Part shown: positions 1 through 8,889 of the stretch, piece by piece
Layout: every line of letters begins with the position of its first letter
Position numbering within the stretch: the first letter of the stretch is position 1
Source: Candidatus Zhuqueibacterota bacterium
GTDB lineage: Bacteria > Zhuqueibacterota > Zhuqueibacteria > Residuimicrobiales > Oceaniaggregativiventaceae
Direction of reading: 5' to 3'
NCBI GenBank assembly: GCA_014728085.1
Contig: WJMF01000208.1
Span: 1-64,000, forward strand
DNA length: 64,000 bases
Notes under the pieces: model-generated
What the model was told of the DNA's origin: nothing
Databases searched by the model: none
What the model saw: only the letters and a program-made list of their open reading frames with translations
Position numbers and translations under genes: made by a program

Positions 1-482
1 ATGCACTTAAGCTTTTTGGCGGAACCCTGAGCCCCTTTAATGCCTGGCTTGCCGTTCGCGGACTAAAAACCCTGAATCTGCGCGTGAAACGCCAATGCAA
101 GAATGCTCTGCAGCTGGCCGGTTTTTTACAGGAGCAAAAGAATGTTACCCGTGTCCTCTATCCCGGTCTGGAGTCTCATCCCCAGTACGATCTTGCTCAA
201 AAGCAGTTTTTGAGCTTTGGAAGTATGCTGGCTTTTGAAGTAAAAGGAGGAGAAAAAGCGGCGAGAACCGTTTTGGACAATGTGTCGGTTTGTAATTTTA
301 CCACCAGTCTGGGCGAAATCGATACTCTTATCATCCATCCTGCATCTACATCTCACGTCGATCTCAGCGCTGAAGAACGGGCGGCTATCGGTATAACGGA
401 TGGACTTTTGCGCTTGTCCGTGGGAATCGAAGAAATCGATGATCTTCTGGATGATCTCGCCGAAGCGTTGGAACGCGTGTAG
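1..482 (+). CDS. Cys/Met metabolism PLP-dependent enzyme, C-terminal part (cystathionine gamma-lyase / methionine gamma-lyase family)
   Basis: The 5' end lies outside the window; the frame is open from base 3 and stops with TAG at 480-482. About 159 residues are visible. They begin with ALKLFGGTLSPFNAWLAVRG, the stretch just after the PLP lysine region in this family, and continue through SLGEIDTLIIHPASTSH and a C-terminal LRLSVGIEEIDDLL segment, both diagnostic for Cys_Met_Meta_PP enzymes. These pyridoxal-phosphate enzymes cleave or form cystathionine, or release thiols from methionine or homocysteine, in the cytoplasm. The visible part does not separate gamma-lyase, gamma-synthase and sulfhydrylase activities, and the active-site lysine is off the window. 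alaS follows after about 50 bp on the same strand. Confidence 0.9.
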   Translation, partial: ALKLFGGTLSPFNAWLAVRGLKTLNLRVKRQCKNALQLAGFLQEQKNVTRVLYPGLESHPQYDLAQKQFLSFGSMLAFEVKGGEKAARTVLDNVSVCNFTTSLGEIDTLIIHPASTSHVDLSAEERAAIGITDGLLRLSVGIEEIDDLLDDLAEALERV

Positions 483-531
483 CAGAATTATGTGAATGCA
501 TCTTGAATACAATTTTGGAACGGATGTGACC

Positions 532-3156
532 ATGACGTCAAGCGAAACAAGACAATCATTTTTGGATTTTTTTAAAAGCAAACAGCACCAGATCGTCTCC
601 AGTGCACCGGTGGTGCCGCAGAGCGATCCCACTTTATTATTTACCAATGCCGGCATGAATCAGTTCAAGGATATTTTTCTGGGAACGCTCAAGCCGTCTT
701 TTCCGCGGGTCGCCAATTCGCAAAAGTGCATACGGGTATCCGGCAAGCACAATGACCTGGAAGAGGTGGGTAAAGACACCTATCACCACACCTTTTTTGA
801 GATGCTGGGGAACTGGTCTTTTGGTGATTATTTTAAAAAGGAAGCAATCGAGTGGGCATGGGAATTGCTGACCGAGGTGTGGAAGTTGCCGAAAGATCGC
901 TTGTATGCGACAGTTTTCAGCGGTGACGAAGAAGACAATATTGACGCTGATGAAGAGGCTGCCGGGATATGGAAGTGCAGTACGGACATAGATCCCGCCA
1001 AGATTCTCTATTTCGGCAAAAAGGACAATTTTTGGGAAATGGGAACAACCGGGCCCTGCGGACCGTGTTCTGAAATACACATCGATCTGGGTCCGGAATA
1101 TGAAAACAGTTCAGATGCGTCCCAAAGCGGTGTCAACAGCGGTTCGGCGCGTTATATTGAAATCTGGAATCTTGTCTTCATCCAGTACAATCGCGACACA
1201 AAGGGGGTATTACATCCGCTGCCGGCAAAACACGTGGATACCGGTGCCGGATTTGAACGCCTGGTTGCGGTTTTACAGAAAAAAGGCTCCAATTATGAGA
1301 CCGATCTGTTCAAGCCGATCATTGAATATCTGGCCGGATTGACCGGACAGGATCCCTATAAAGACAACGACAAAACCATTGCCTTTCAGGTTTTGGCCGA
1401 CCATATTCGGGCGCTCTCGTTTGCAATTACTGACGGAGCGATTCCGGGCAATGAAGGGCGTGGATATGTTTTACGCCGCATTTTGCGCCGGGGCGCGCGC
1501 TTTGGCCGCGTCCTGAATATGACCGACCCCTTTATTTATAAACTGGTGAATCCTCTTGTGGAGATTATGGGCGACGCCTACCCTGAAATACGGCAACGCC
1601 GGGATTATATCATGACGGTGATCCGTTCCGAAGAGGAGAGTTTTAACCGCACCCTGGACCGCGGTATAGAGATATTCGAGGAAAAGGTTGCCGGGCTTTT
1701 GGAAAGAGGCACGACATTTAGCGGCTCTGACGCCTTTTTATTGCACGACACCTATGGGTTCCCTCTTGATTTGACTCAGTTGATGGCGGAAGAAAAGGGG
1801 TTAAAGGTTGATGTCGAAGCGTTTAACCGGGAGATGCAAGCGCAGAGAAAACGCTCGAGTCAGTCGAGGAGTGCCGATTATGATCATCTCGATCTGGATT
1901 CGAAAGACATACCGGCGTCGGAGTTTGTCGGTTATCAAGAAGATGAAAAACAGGCGACAGTGGTTTTTTACCGGGAAAATCAGCTGATTTTAAATGTCAC
2001 GCCTTTTTATGCAAAAGCCGGCGGCCAGATTGGCGATAGCGGTATGATTTATAACGACAAGCTGAAATTCAAAGTCACCAATACCAAGCATATCGGCGAG
2101 CACATCGTACATGTGGGGGAATTGATCGGGGGCGATCCGCCCAAAGCCGGAGACAGGGTGACTGCCATCATCGACAAGGCAAAGCGGCGGGCGACCGAGA
2201 GAAACCACACGGTCACTCATCTGTTGCACAAGGCCTTGAACAGGGTTTTGGGGGATCATGTCAACCAGGCCGGTTCATTGGTGCATCCCGATTACATGCG
2301 TTTTGATTTTACCCATTTTGAAAAGGTTTCCGGAGAAGATCTGGGAAGGATCGAAAATATCGTAAATGAAAAAATTTTGGAAAATCTATCGGTCAACTGG
2401 CAGTTCACCAAGCTGGAAAAAGCCCGGCAGGCAGGAGCGGTTGCTCTGTTTGGTGAAAAGTATGGAGAAGATGTGCGGGTGGTTGAGGTTGAAAGGTTTT
2501 CCAAAGAACTCTGTGGCGGCACGCATGTCCGGGCGACCGGAGAGATTGGAAATTTTGTCATCATCAACGAGACCGCCGTCGCTGCCGGCGTTCGCCGTAT
2601 TGAAGCGTTGACCGGGCTCAAGGCGCATGACTTTATGAAATCCCGTAATGATCTCTTGCAAAAAGCTTCTGCTGTGGCCGGTTGCAGTCCGGAGGAGCTC
2701 GACAGAAGAGTGCAAACGCTTGTAGAGCAGCGCAAGGAACTGGAAAATGACCTGCAACGCCTGAGACAGCAGGAGACGCGGGGACAGATTGAGCAGATTC
2801 TGGATAATGTCAAAGAGGTCAAAGGTGTCAAGGTATTGTCCGCTCGCGTCGACACCGCGAGCATCGATGAGTTGAAGAGCACGGGAGATTATGTGCGCGA
2901 CAAATTGCAATCGGGAATCGGCGTTCTGGGGGCTGAAATAGACGGGAAGGTAAATATTGTTTGTATTGTAAGCAAGGATCTGATCGAGCAAAAGGGTTTA
3001 AAAGCCGGCGATATTATCCGCGAGGTGGCTACCATTGCGGGTGGCGGAGGAGGTGGAAGTCCGCACATGGCGACCGCCGGTGCCCGGGATGCGAAAAAGC
3101 TCGATCTTGCTTTGAGCAAAGTTTTTGAGATTGTAGACAAAAGAATTAAAGCGTAG
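532..3156 (+). CDS. alaS: alanine--tRNA ligase
   Basis: Charges tRNA-Ala with alanine in the cytoplasm. The protein is about 874 residues, the normal length. The catalytic domain opens with MTSSETRQSFLDFF and contains the class II fold (GMNQFKDIFLG, NDLEEVG). The editing domain has the zinc-site motif HTVTHLLH near residue 560 and ELCGGTH near residue 660, which together clear mischarged Ser/Gly. A coiled-coil linker and the glycine-rich C-Ala domain (GGGGGGSPHMATAG) close the protein. An in-frame ATG at 496 would add 12 residues that lack family resemblance, so I prefer ATG 532, where homologues start, although its ribosome site is weak. It is 10 bp upstream of the GGGP synthase gene, suggesting co-transcription. 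Confidence 0.97.
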   Translation: MTSSETRQSFLDFFKSKQHQIVSSAPVVPQSDPTLLFTNAGMNQFKDIFLGTLKPSFPRVANSQKCIRVSGKHNDLEEVGKDTYHHTFFEMLGNWSFGDYFKKEAIEWAWELLTEVWKLPKDRLYATVFSGDEEDNIDADEEAAGIWKCSTDIDPAKILYFGKKDNFWEMGTTGPCGPCSEIHIDLGPEYENSSDASQSGVNSGSARYIEIWNLVFIQYNRDTKGVLHPLPAKHVDTGAGFERLVAVLQKKGSNYETDLFKPIIEYLAGLTGQDPYKDNDKTIAFQVLADHIRALSFAITDGAIPGNEGRGYVLRRILRRGARFGRVLNMTDPFIYKLVNPLVEIMGDAYPEIRQRRDYIMTVIRSEEESFNRTLDRGIEIFEEKVAGLLERGTTFSGSDAFLLHDTYGFPLDLTQLMAEEKGLKVDVEAFNREMQAQRKRSSQSRSADYDHLDLDSKDIPASEFVGYQEDEKQATVVFYRENQLILNVTPFYAKAGGQIGDSGMIYNDKLKFKVTNTKHIGEHIVHVGELIGGDPPKAGDRVTAIIDKAKRRATERNHTVTHLLHKALNRVLGDHVNQAGSLVHPDYMRFDFTHFEKVSGEDLGRIENIVNEKILENLSVNWQFTKLEKARQAGAVALFGEKYGEDVRVVEVERFSKELCGGTHVRATGEIGNFVIINETAVAAGVRRIEALTGLKAHDFMKSRNDLLQKASAVAGCSPEELDRRVQTLVEQRKELENDLQRLRQQETRGQIEQILDNVKEVKGVKVLSARVDTASIDELKSTGDYVRDKLQSGIGVLGAEIDGKVNIVCIVSKDLIEQKGLKAGDIIREVATIAGGGGGGSPHMATAGARDAKKLDLALSKVFEIVDKRIKA

Positions 3157-3166
3157 AGGCAAACAC

Positions 3167-3913
3167 GTGAGCGTATTTGACCAGCTGCTTAAAGTAAAAA
3201 AACAGAGAGGGGCCGGCTATCTGGTTTTGATCGATCCGGACAAGCAGAGCATAGATGACGCCACCACCCTGGCGGTACACTGTCAGGATTACGGGGTTGA
3301 TGCGTTGCTGGTTGGCGGCAGTCTTTTGTTCGCCCACCAATTCGATGTTGTTATCCAGGCAATCAAAGAAGAGTGCAATCTTCCCGTTATTATTTTTCCC
3401 GGTGGTACGCGGCAGATTTCACCTTATGCGGATGCTATTTTGTTTCTCTCTATCATTTCCGGCCGGAATCCCAATCATCTTATCGGCGAGCAAGTCATTG
3501 CGGCGCCCCTGCTCAAATCGATGAAGCTCGAACCCATTTCTACAGGCTATATGTTTATCGAGTCCGGCAATATAACCTCTGCTCAATTTTTAAGTGACAG
3601 CAGCCCCATTCCCCGGGAAAAACCGGATATCGCTGTTGCGCATGCTTTGGCGGCGGAATATATTGGTATGAAAATGTGTTATTTGGAGGCAGGGTCTGGA
3701 GCGAAATACCCTGTGCCGGAAAAAATGATTGCTGCTCTTTCTCAACATACCAGGATTCCGCTGATCGTCGGTGGCGGCATCCGCTCCCCGGAAGAAGCTT
3801 ATGCCAAGGTGCATGCCGGTGCGGGATTTATCGTCACCGGAAATATCCTGGAAAAAAACCCCGATGTGGCTATGATTAAAGCCTTTGCCGACGCCATTCA
3901 TCAGGGAGAATGA
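3167..3913 (+). CDS. geranylgeranylglyceryl-phosphate synthase family protein (PcrB/GGGPS)
   Basis: A TIM-barrel prenyltransferase of 248 residues. Family members join a prenyl diphosphate to glycerol-1-phosphate through an ether bond; the archaeal enzyme makes GGGP. Visible motifs are LVLIDPDK near the N-terminus, VDALLVGGSLLF, the phosphate-binding IIFPGGTRQIS, SGRNPNHLIGEQV, and the C-terminal VGGGIRSPEEA and IVTGNILE loops that bind G1P phosphate. It starts with GTG after an AGAGG site. Such enzymes occur in Bacteroidota and relatives as well as in archaea. The true substrate (heptaprenyl versus geranylgeranyl) cannot be read from the sequence. No glycerol-1-phosphate dehydrogenase is seen in the window. 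The CpsB-like gene follows after 19 bp. Confidence 0.93.
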   Translation: MSVFDQLLKVKKQRGAGYLVLIDPDKQSIDDATTLAVHCQDYGVDALLVGGSLLFAHQFDVVIQAIKEECNLPVIIFPGGTRQISPYADAILFLSIISGRNPNHLIGEQVIAAPLLKSMKLEPISTGYMFIESGNITSAQFLSDSSPIPREKPDIAVAHALAAEYIGMKMCYLEAGSGAKYPVPEKMIAALSQHTRIPLIVGGGIRSPEEAYAKVHAGAGFIVTGNILEKNPDVAMIKAFADAIHQGE

Positions 3914-3932
3914 GGTTTAAAGAAAAAGGTAT

Positions 3933-4736
3933 ATGAAATTAATCGATATACATAGCCATGTATTGCCTTTTATAGATGATGGCGCGGAAGACTGGGACAT
4001 GGCCATGCAGATGATGCGCCAGGCGGAAAAGGATGGAATCGATAGTGTCGTTTGCACCCCCCATATTCTTTCCGAAAAAGATTTTAAAAATGAAGCGAAA
4101 ATCTATGATATTTTTGCCGGGCTGCGTCAAAAAGTGACCAAAAAGGGAATTTCCGTAAATCTGGAATTGGGGTCGGAAATTTATGTTCAGCCCTATATTG
4201 ATTTTAAGCAAAAGATTGCCACGCTGGCGCAAAACGGCCGTTATTTTTTAATCGAATTTCCTTTGAACCTGACTCAGGATTTTTTGTTCCGGCAGTTTTT
4301 TGACACGCTGACGGAAAACGTGGTTCCTGTTATCGCTCACCCGGAACGCTATGCTTATATTCAAAGCAAACCGGAGCGGGCATATGAGCTTGTGAAAAAA
4401 GGAGCCCTGTTGCAGCTGAATGCCGGAAGTTTGATTGGCGTTTTCGGGCAACATATAAAAGAATTGTCGTTCCGGCTGGTTGACGCAAACCTGGTGCATG
4501 TGATCGGCAGCGATGCACATGATTTAAAAACCCGTCCTCTGAAATTGTCCTATGCCTATCAGTTCGTCGCCAACCGGTGGGGAACCGAAAAGGCGAACGA
4601 GTTCTTTTATCTGAATCCGACCCGCATCCTGGCCGGTGAAATCATTTATGTGGATCCTCCCGTTACATTTTCCGCTGAAAACAAAAGTGTAAAGACTAAA
4701 TGGGGACAATTTATTCGAGCCTTGAGAAGAGACTAG
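3933..4736 (+). CDS. CpsB/CapC-type PHP-family tyrosine-protein phosphatase
   Basis: Manganese-dependent phosphatase of the PHP superfamily, 267 residues. The start MKLIDIHSHVLPFIDDG carries the HxH metal motif. VVCTPH, the glutamate in LELGSEIY, VIAHPERYAY and VIGSDAHD supply the remaining metal ligands, in the order known for CpsB/YwqE. In characterised systems the enzyme dephosphorylates the tyrosine cluster of a Wzc/CpsD-type polysaccharide co-polymerase kinase and so tunes capsule or exopolysaccharide export. No such kinase gene is present in this window, so its partner must lie elsewhere. The TAG stop overlaps the AGGAG ribosome site of gmhA, which implies translational coupling with an envelope sugar gene. 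Confidence 0.92.
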   Translation: MKLIDIHSHVLPFIDDGAEDWDMAMQMMRQAEKDGIDSVVCTPHILSEKDFKNEAKIYDIFAGLRQKVTKKGISVNLELGSEIYVQPYIDFKQKIATLAQNGRYFLIEFPLNLTQDFLFRQFFDTLTENVVPVIAHPERYAYIQSKPERAYELVKKGALLQLNAGSLIGVFGQHIKELSFRLVDANLVHVIGSDAHDLKTRPLKLSYAYQFVANRWGTEKANEFFYLNPTRILAGEIIYVDPPVTFSAENKSVKTKWGQFIRALRRD

Positions 4737-4744
4737 GAGTAGAA

Positions 4745-5338
4745 ATGAGCGGCAGTAATTTTGAAGAGGGGATACGCGCGCAGCTTGATGATAGCATAGC
4801 GGTGTTCCGGTATTTGACGGAAAAAGCAACGTTTATTGAAAACAGCGCCCAATTGATGATCCGTTCATTAAAAGCGGGCGGAAAACTTATGATCTGTGGC
4901 AACGGCGGCAGTGCTTCTGACGCGCAGCATTTTGCGGCCGAACTTGTCGGCAGATTTATAAAAAACCGGCCGCCACTTGCGGCTATCGCTCTTTCCACAG
5001 ACACGTCAATAATAACAGCCGTGGCCAATGATTTCACCTATGATCAAATTTTTTCCAGACAAATCGAGGCTCTGGGAAATCCCGGCGATGTACTGGTTGG
5101 TCTTAGTACCAGCGGCAATTCCGCCAATGTGATCAACGCCGTTTATGCCGCGCGCGACAAAGGGATACAAAGCATCCTTCTGTCGGGAAAAGGCGGGGGC
5201 AAACTGGCGGAATTGACGGATCACGCACTCGTTGTACCATCCGATTTTTCAGCGCGAATTCAGGAAGGGCATATCGCCATCATTCATATTTGGTGTAAAC
5301 TTATAGAAGATAAGATGTTCCCTCCCGCTCAGGATTGA
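4745..5338 (+). CDS. gmhA: phosphoheptose isomerase (sedoheptulose-7-phosphate isomerase), SIS domain
   Basis: Converts sedoheptulose 7-phosphate to D-glycero-D-manno-heptose 7-phosphate, the first step towards ADP-heptose for lipopolysaccharide inner core. The protein is 197 residues, the usual size, with the SIS fold and the motifs GNGGSASDAQHFAAELVGRF, LSTSGNSANV and a C-terminal QEGHIAIIHIWCKLIE helix carrying the catalytic histidine. An ATG at 4700 would extend it inside the upstream gene; ATG 4745 sits 5 nt after a perfect AGGAG and is preferred. It implies an outer membrane with heptose-containing LPS, although no other heptose gene is in the window. Confidence 0.95.
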   Translation: MSGSNFEEGIRAQLDDSIAVFRYLTEKATFIENSAQLMIRSLKAGGKLMICGNGGSASDAQHFAAELVGRFIKNRPPLAAIALSTDTSIITAVANDFTYDQIFSRQIEALGNPGDVLVGLSTSGNSANVINAVYAARDKGIQSILLSGKGGGKLAELTDHALVVPSDFSARIQEGHIAIIHIWCKLIEDKMFPPAQD

Positions 5339-5405
5339 AACAAACGGGCGTAACAGCCGTTAAATATATACACTTTTGATCGTTTAGCACTCGGAAAGGA
5401 ATGAA

Positions 5406-5564
5406 ATGTCCAAACTCTCTGTAATGATGGAATTCTGGCAATTTTTGCGTGTGCGGAAAAAATGGTGGCTTATGCCGATCGTCATCATTTTGGTGCTGTT
5501 CGGTGCCCTGATCGTGTTTACGGAAGGATCGGCAATCGCTCCCTTTATATATACTTTGTTTTAG
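5406..5564 (+). CDS. DUF5989 family small membrane protein
   Basis: A 52-residue protein starting MSKLSVMMEFWQFLRVRKKW and ending APFIYTLF. It resembles the DUF5989 family as I remember it: a conserved EFW-FLRVRKKWW amphipathic/basic segment, one hydrophobic helix (residues about 22-38, MPIVIILVLFGALIVF), and a conserved SAIAPFIYTLF tail. An AAAGGA site ends 5 nt before the ATG, supporting translation. Its function is not established; family members often sit near carbamoyltransferase and SxtJ-like genes, which are absent here. In this window it lies between gmhA and a BatA-like membrane protein that starts 16 bp downstream, so an envelope role is the reasonable inference. Confidence 0.88.
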   Translation: MSKLSVMMEFWQFLRVRKKWWLMPIVIILVLFGALIVFTEGSAIAPFIYTLF

Positions 5565-5580
5565 AAAATAAGATAACAAT

Positions 5581-7632
5581 TTGAGTTTATTAAATACAGC
5601 AATACTGGCCGGACTTTTTGCAGCTCTTTTACCGTTTATTATTCATTTTTTTACCCGGTCAAAATATAAGCCGGTGCGCTTTAGCTCTCTGGCCTTTTTG
5701 AAGGAGCTGGAAGTAAAGAACATCAGACGGTTAAAGATTCGTCAGGTTTTACTGCTTTTGATCCGCACCTTGATTATTGTATTGTTGGTGTTTACCTTTG
5801 CCCGGCCTGCACTGAAAACCTCGACGCTGAACGCCGTTCCCGATGCCGCCACCACTTCTGTGATCGTTCTGGACAATTCCTACAGCATGCAGTGCCGGGA
5901 ATCCGATGCCATTTTGTTGCAGCGCGCAAAGGAAAAGGCTCTGGAGATTGTCGATACACATCATATCGGGGATCAGATTTACTATATCATCGCAACAGAC
6001 ACCTCTGAGAATATCTCACGCGCTTATCAGGATCTTGACGCCTTGAAAGAACGCATTGAAAAGACAGAGATCGCTTTTCAGGGCGCACAAATGCCAACGG
6101 CTCTGGAGCGGGCCGCGGCTCTGTTAAAAAAATCCAATGACATAAACAAAGAACTCTATGTTCTGTCTGATTTTCAAAAACACAACTTTTTATCCGATTC
6201 GGGGTCGGTTTTCGATCAGATGATCGCGATTCCGGTTTATCCGCAGACGGTCGACAATTTGTGTGTTACGCAAGTAAAAATTCTTTCAACCATATTCCAA
6301 ACCGGTAAAGTAATCCGGTTGCAGGCACTTGTCGCCAACACCGGAACGCGTGTCGCTGAAAACAGACTGGTACAGTTGTTTTTTAACGGCAGCCGGGTGG
6401 CGCAGTCTGCGGTTTCTCTTGAACCCGGCGAACAAACCACAATTTTGTTCCGGTTTGTTCTGGAAAAAAGTGGTTATCAATCCGGCTCTGTTGTTTTAGA
6501 GGATGACGATCTTTTAGCAGATAATGATAAATATTTTACCTTTTATACGCCGGAAGGAATTCAGATTGGCCTCGAGGATAACCAGCCCTATATCGAAACC
6601 GCTTTGCGACCGGATAACCGAGAGCCATCACCGTTTAAAATTCATCAGCTCCCTGCACTCGACTATGTCAATCCGGATCGATACGACGTTCTCGTGCTGG
6701 CCCATTTTTCCAGGCTGGATGATTCCTTTTGCGGGAAATTGGCTGATTTTGTACGATCCGGAAACGGATTGTTTCTGGTATTGGGAAAAAACATCGACAT
6801 AAAAAATTTCAACCAACACGTTGCGAACCATTTGCAGCTGCCCCCTGTTTTGGAGAGCATAGGGAGTTCGGAAAACAGGGAATCCATTTTTTCAGCCGGG
6901 CGTGCAGATCTTGCGCATCCCATTTTTGACGGTATCTTCACAACGGAAGAGAGGGACATCGGGGATCCCGTGTTTCATTTTGCCTTAAAATTCCGTCCTA
7001 CGCCAGACATTGACCCCATTATCGAGTACAATACCGGCGAGCTGTTCATGTTCGAACGACGATTGGGTGAAGGAACGATAATTCTCTGTACAACTGGATT
7101 TGATCCGGAAATCACGGATTTTATCTATAAACCGCTGTTTGCGCCGCTCATCTTCAGAACGATTGGCTATTTGGGGGTTCAAAGTCAAATCGGGGGAGAA
7201 CAGTTAACGGTTGGCGATCCATTCCAGTATAAACTTTCTGCTGCTCATGTTCATCAGGAGCTGGTGATGCATAGACCCGATCGCAGGATGGATACGGTTT
7301 ATCCCGTTCTAACAGCAAGTGGAACCTGGATTCAATATCCGCACACCGATGTTCCGGGAGTATATGCGCTTTATGCAGATGACGAGATACTGGGTCAATG
7401 GTCGCTGAACATTGATACGGCAGAATCGGATTTAAGCCGGATTTCCGAGGAAAAAATCAAAGAACATTATACCATGAACATCGTTTTTGCTGATATTTCT
7501 GCATTTATTAATAAACTGAGATTTGGCAGAGAGTTGTGGCCGTTTTTGGTTGCTGCTGCGCTTTTATTCCTTTTTATTGAAATGTTGATTTATAAAGAAA
7601 AAGGCGAAACATCAGTTCAAGAGGAATCATAA
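5581..7632 (+). CDS. BatA-like VWA-domain membrane protein
   Basis: A 683-residue inner-membrane protein. It opens with a BatA N-terminal domain (MSLLNTAILAGLFAALLPFI then HFFTRSKYKPVRFSSLAFLKEL), has a second helix near residues 57-78, then a von Willebrand A domain with the metal-site motif LDNSYSM (DxSxS). The middle holds beta-rich segments (LEPGEQTTILF) and a glutamine-amidotransferase-like region (YDVLVLAHFSRLDDSF); a final helix lies at about residues 650-672. The start is TTG with only a weak ribosome site, chosen because homologues begin at this point. The role of the family is poorly defined (envelope stress or aerotolerance was proposed for Bat operons). Here it is a stand-alone gene without the MoxR ATPase and DUF58 partners that often accompany it. 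Confidence 0.87.
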   Translation: MSLLNTAILAGLFAALLPFIIHFFTRSKYKPVRFSSLAFLKELEVKNIRRLKIRQVLLLLIRTLIIVLLVFTFARPALKTSTLNAVPDAATTSVIVLDNSYSMQCRESDAILLQRAKEKALEIVDTHHIGDQIYYIIATDTSENISRAYQDLDALKERIEKTEIAFQGAQMPTALERAAALLKKSNDINKELYVLSDFQKHNFLSDSGSVFDQMIAIPVYPQTVDNLCVTQVKILSTIFQTGKVIRLQALVANTGTRVAENRLVQLFFNGSRVAQSAVSLEPGEQTTILFRFVLEKSGYQSGSVVLEDDDLLADNDKYFTFYTPEGIQIGLEDNQPYIETALRPDNREPSPFKIHQLPALDYVNPDRYDVLVLAHFSRLDDSFCGKLADFVRSGNGLFLVLGKNIDIKNFNQHVANHLQLPPVLESIGSSENRESIFSAGRADLAHPIFDGIFTTEERDIGDPVFHFALKFRPTPDIDPIIEYNTGELFMFERRLGEGTIILCTTGFDPEITDFIYKPLFAPLIFRTIGYLGVQSQIGGEQLTVGDPFQYKLSAAHVHQELVMHRPDRRMDTVYPVLTASGTWIQYPHTDVPGVYALYADDEILGQWSLNIDTAESDLSRISEEKIKEHYTMNIVFADISAFINKLRFGRELWPFLVAAALLFLFIEMLIYKEKGETSVQEES

Positions 7633-7633
7633 T

Positions 7634-8887
7634 TTGATCAAAAACGAAACGCATAAAGAACGCGCTATACTGGTCGGTATCGAGTATAAAGGCCGTCGCT
7701 GGGAAGTGAACGATCATCTCGATGAGCTGGAACAACTCGCGGACACGGCGGATGCGGATGTGGTCGAGCGGGTGATACAGGCGAGAGACCGGATCGACCC
7801 GGCCTATATGATCGGCAGAGGTAAAATTAATGAACTGGCTCAAACCGCAAAATATCTGGATGCCGATGTTATTATCTTTGACGACGATCTGAGTCCGGCT
7901 CAGGCAAATAACATTGAAAATGTCTGCAAAACAAAAATTATTGACCGCAGTGCCCTGATTTTGGATATTTTTGCCAAGCACGCCCGTACCCGGGAAGCCC
8001 GAACGCAGGTTGAATTGGCGCAGTTGAAATATTTGCTTCCCCGGTTAACCCGTCAATGGACACACCTGTCGAGGCAGGTTGGTGGTATCGGCGTAAGGGG
8101 TCCGGGTGAAACTCAGCTCGAAGTCGACAGGCGGATGATTCGCAAGCGCATATCGCTGCTGGAAACGGAACTGGAAAAGATCAGCAAACAACGAAAAATA
8201 CGCCGCAAACGCCGCCGGGATATCTTTAAAATCGCTCTTGTCGGTTATACCAATGTCGGCAAATCGACGTTGATGAATGCTCTCACAGACGCAGAGGTCC
8301 GGGTTGAAAACCAGTTGTTTGCAACCCTGGATTCGACCATTCGTTCCATGGAAAGCAGTGAGAAAATCCTGCTCATCGATACCGTCGGTTTTATCCGAAA
8401 ATTACCACACCATTTGATCGCATCCTTTAAAAGCACGCTGGAAGAGGCTCGCAATGCAGACATGTTGATGCACGTCATCGACAGTTCGCACCCTCATTTT
8501 GAAGATCAGATTGAAACGGTAAAATCGGTGCTGCATGAACTGCAGATTGATAAAAAGCCCAGGCTAAATGTCTTTACTAAAATCGACTGTTTGGGTGATT
8601 TTGCCTCTATTCAAAGCCTGCGTAAAACATACGATCCCAGTGTCTTTGTGTCGGCGAAAAAGGGCATTTTTTTGAATCAATTACAAGAAAAACTCAAGAC
8701 CTTTATACAAGATGATTATACCCGTTTCAATGTGACCGTGCCTCTGGATCGCGGCGACATTATCGCAAAACTGCACAGCATCGCCAACGTGTTGGACATC
8801 GAGTGCTTTGACAATCATGCCAGAATGGAAATTGAATCGACATCGTCCAATACGACCAGAGTCAAGCAACTTTTACAAGAGATTTGA
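7634..8887 (+). CDS. hflX: GTPase HflX
   Basis: Ribosome-associated GTPase of 417 residues that splits stalled or stressed 70S ribosomes. The N-terminal HflX domain carries MIGRGKINELAQ and VIIFDDDLSPAQ, followed by the linker RQVGGIGVRGPGETQLEVDR. The G domain shows G1 (GYTNVGKST), G3 (DTVGF) and G4 (TKID), and a small C-terminal domain follows. The start is TTG at 7634, 7 nt after GAGGAA at the end of the upstream gene; the stop overlaps the ribosome-site region of the following NtrC-like gene. The tight junctions on both sides indicate one transcript. Confidence 0.96.
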   Translation: MIKNETHKERAILVGIEYKGRRWEVNDHLDELEQLADTADADVVERVIQARDRIDPAYMIGRGKINELAQTAKYLDADVIIFDDDLSPAQANNIENVCKTKIIDRSALILDIFAKHARTREARTQVELAQLKYLLPRLTRQWTHLSRQVGGIGVRGPGETQLEVDRRMIRKRISLLETELEKISKQRKIRRKRRRDIFKIALVGYTNVGKSTLMNALTDAEVRVENQLFATLDSTIRSMESSEKILLIDTVGFIRKLPHHLIASFKSTLEEARNADMLMHVIDSSHPHFEDQIETVKSVLHELQIDKKPRLNVFTKIDCLGDFASIQSLRKTYDPSVFVSAKKGIFLNQLQEKLKTFIQDDYTRFNVTVPLDRGDIIAKLHSIANVLDIECFDNHARMEIESTSSNTTRVKQLLQEI

Positions 8888-8889
8888 AT

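Noticed and set aside
2292-2882. A 196-residue open frame on the minus strand inside alaS
   Set aside because: Lies entirely opposite strongly conserved alaS sequence, is rich in Ser/Arg as expected for an antisense shadow, and has no ribosome site or family resemblance.
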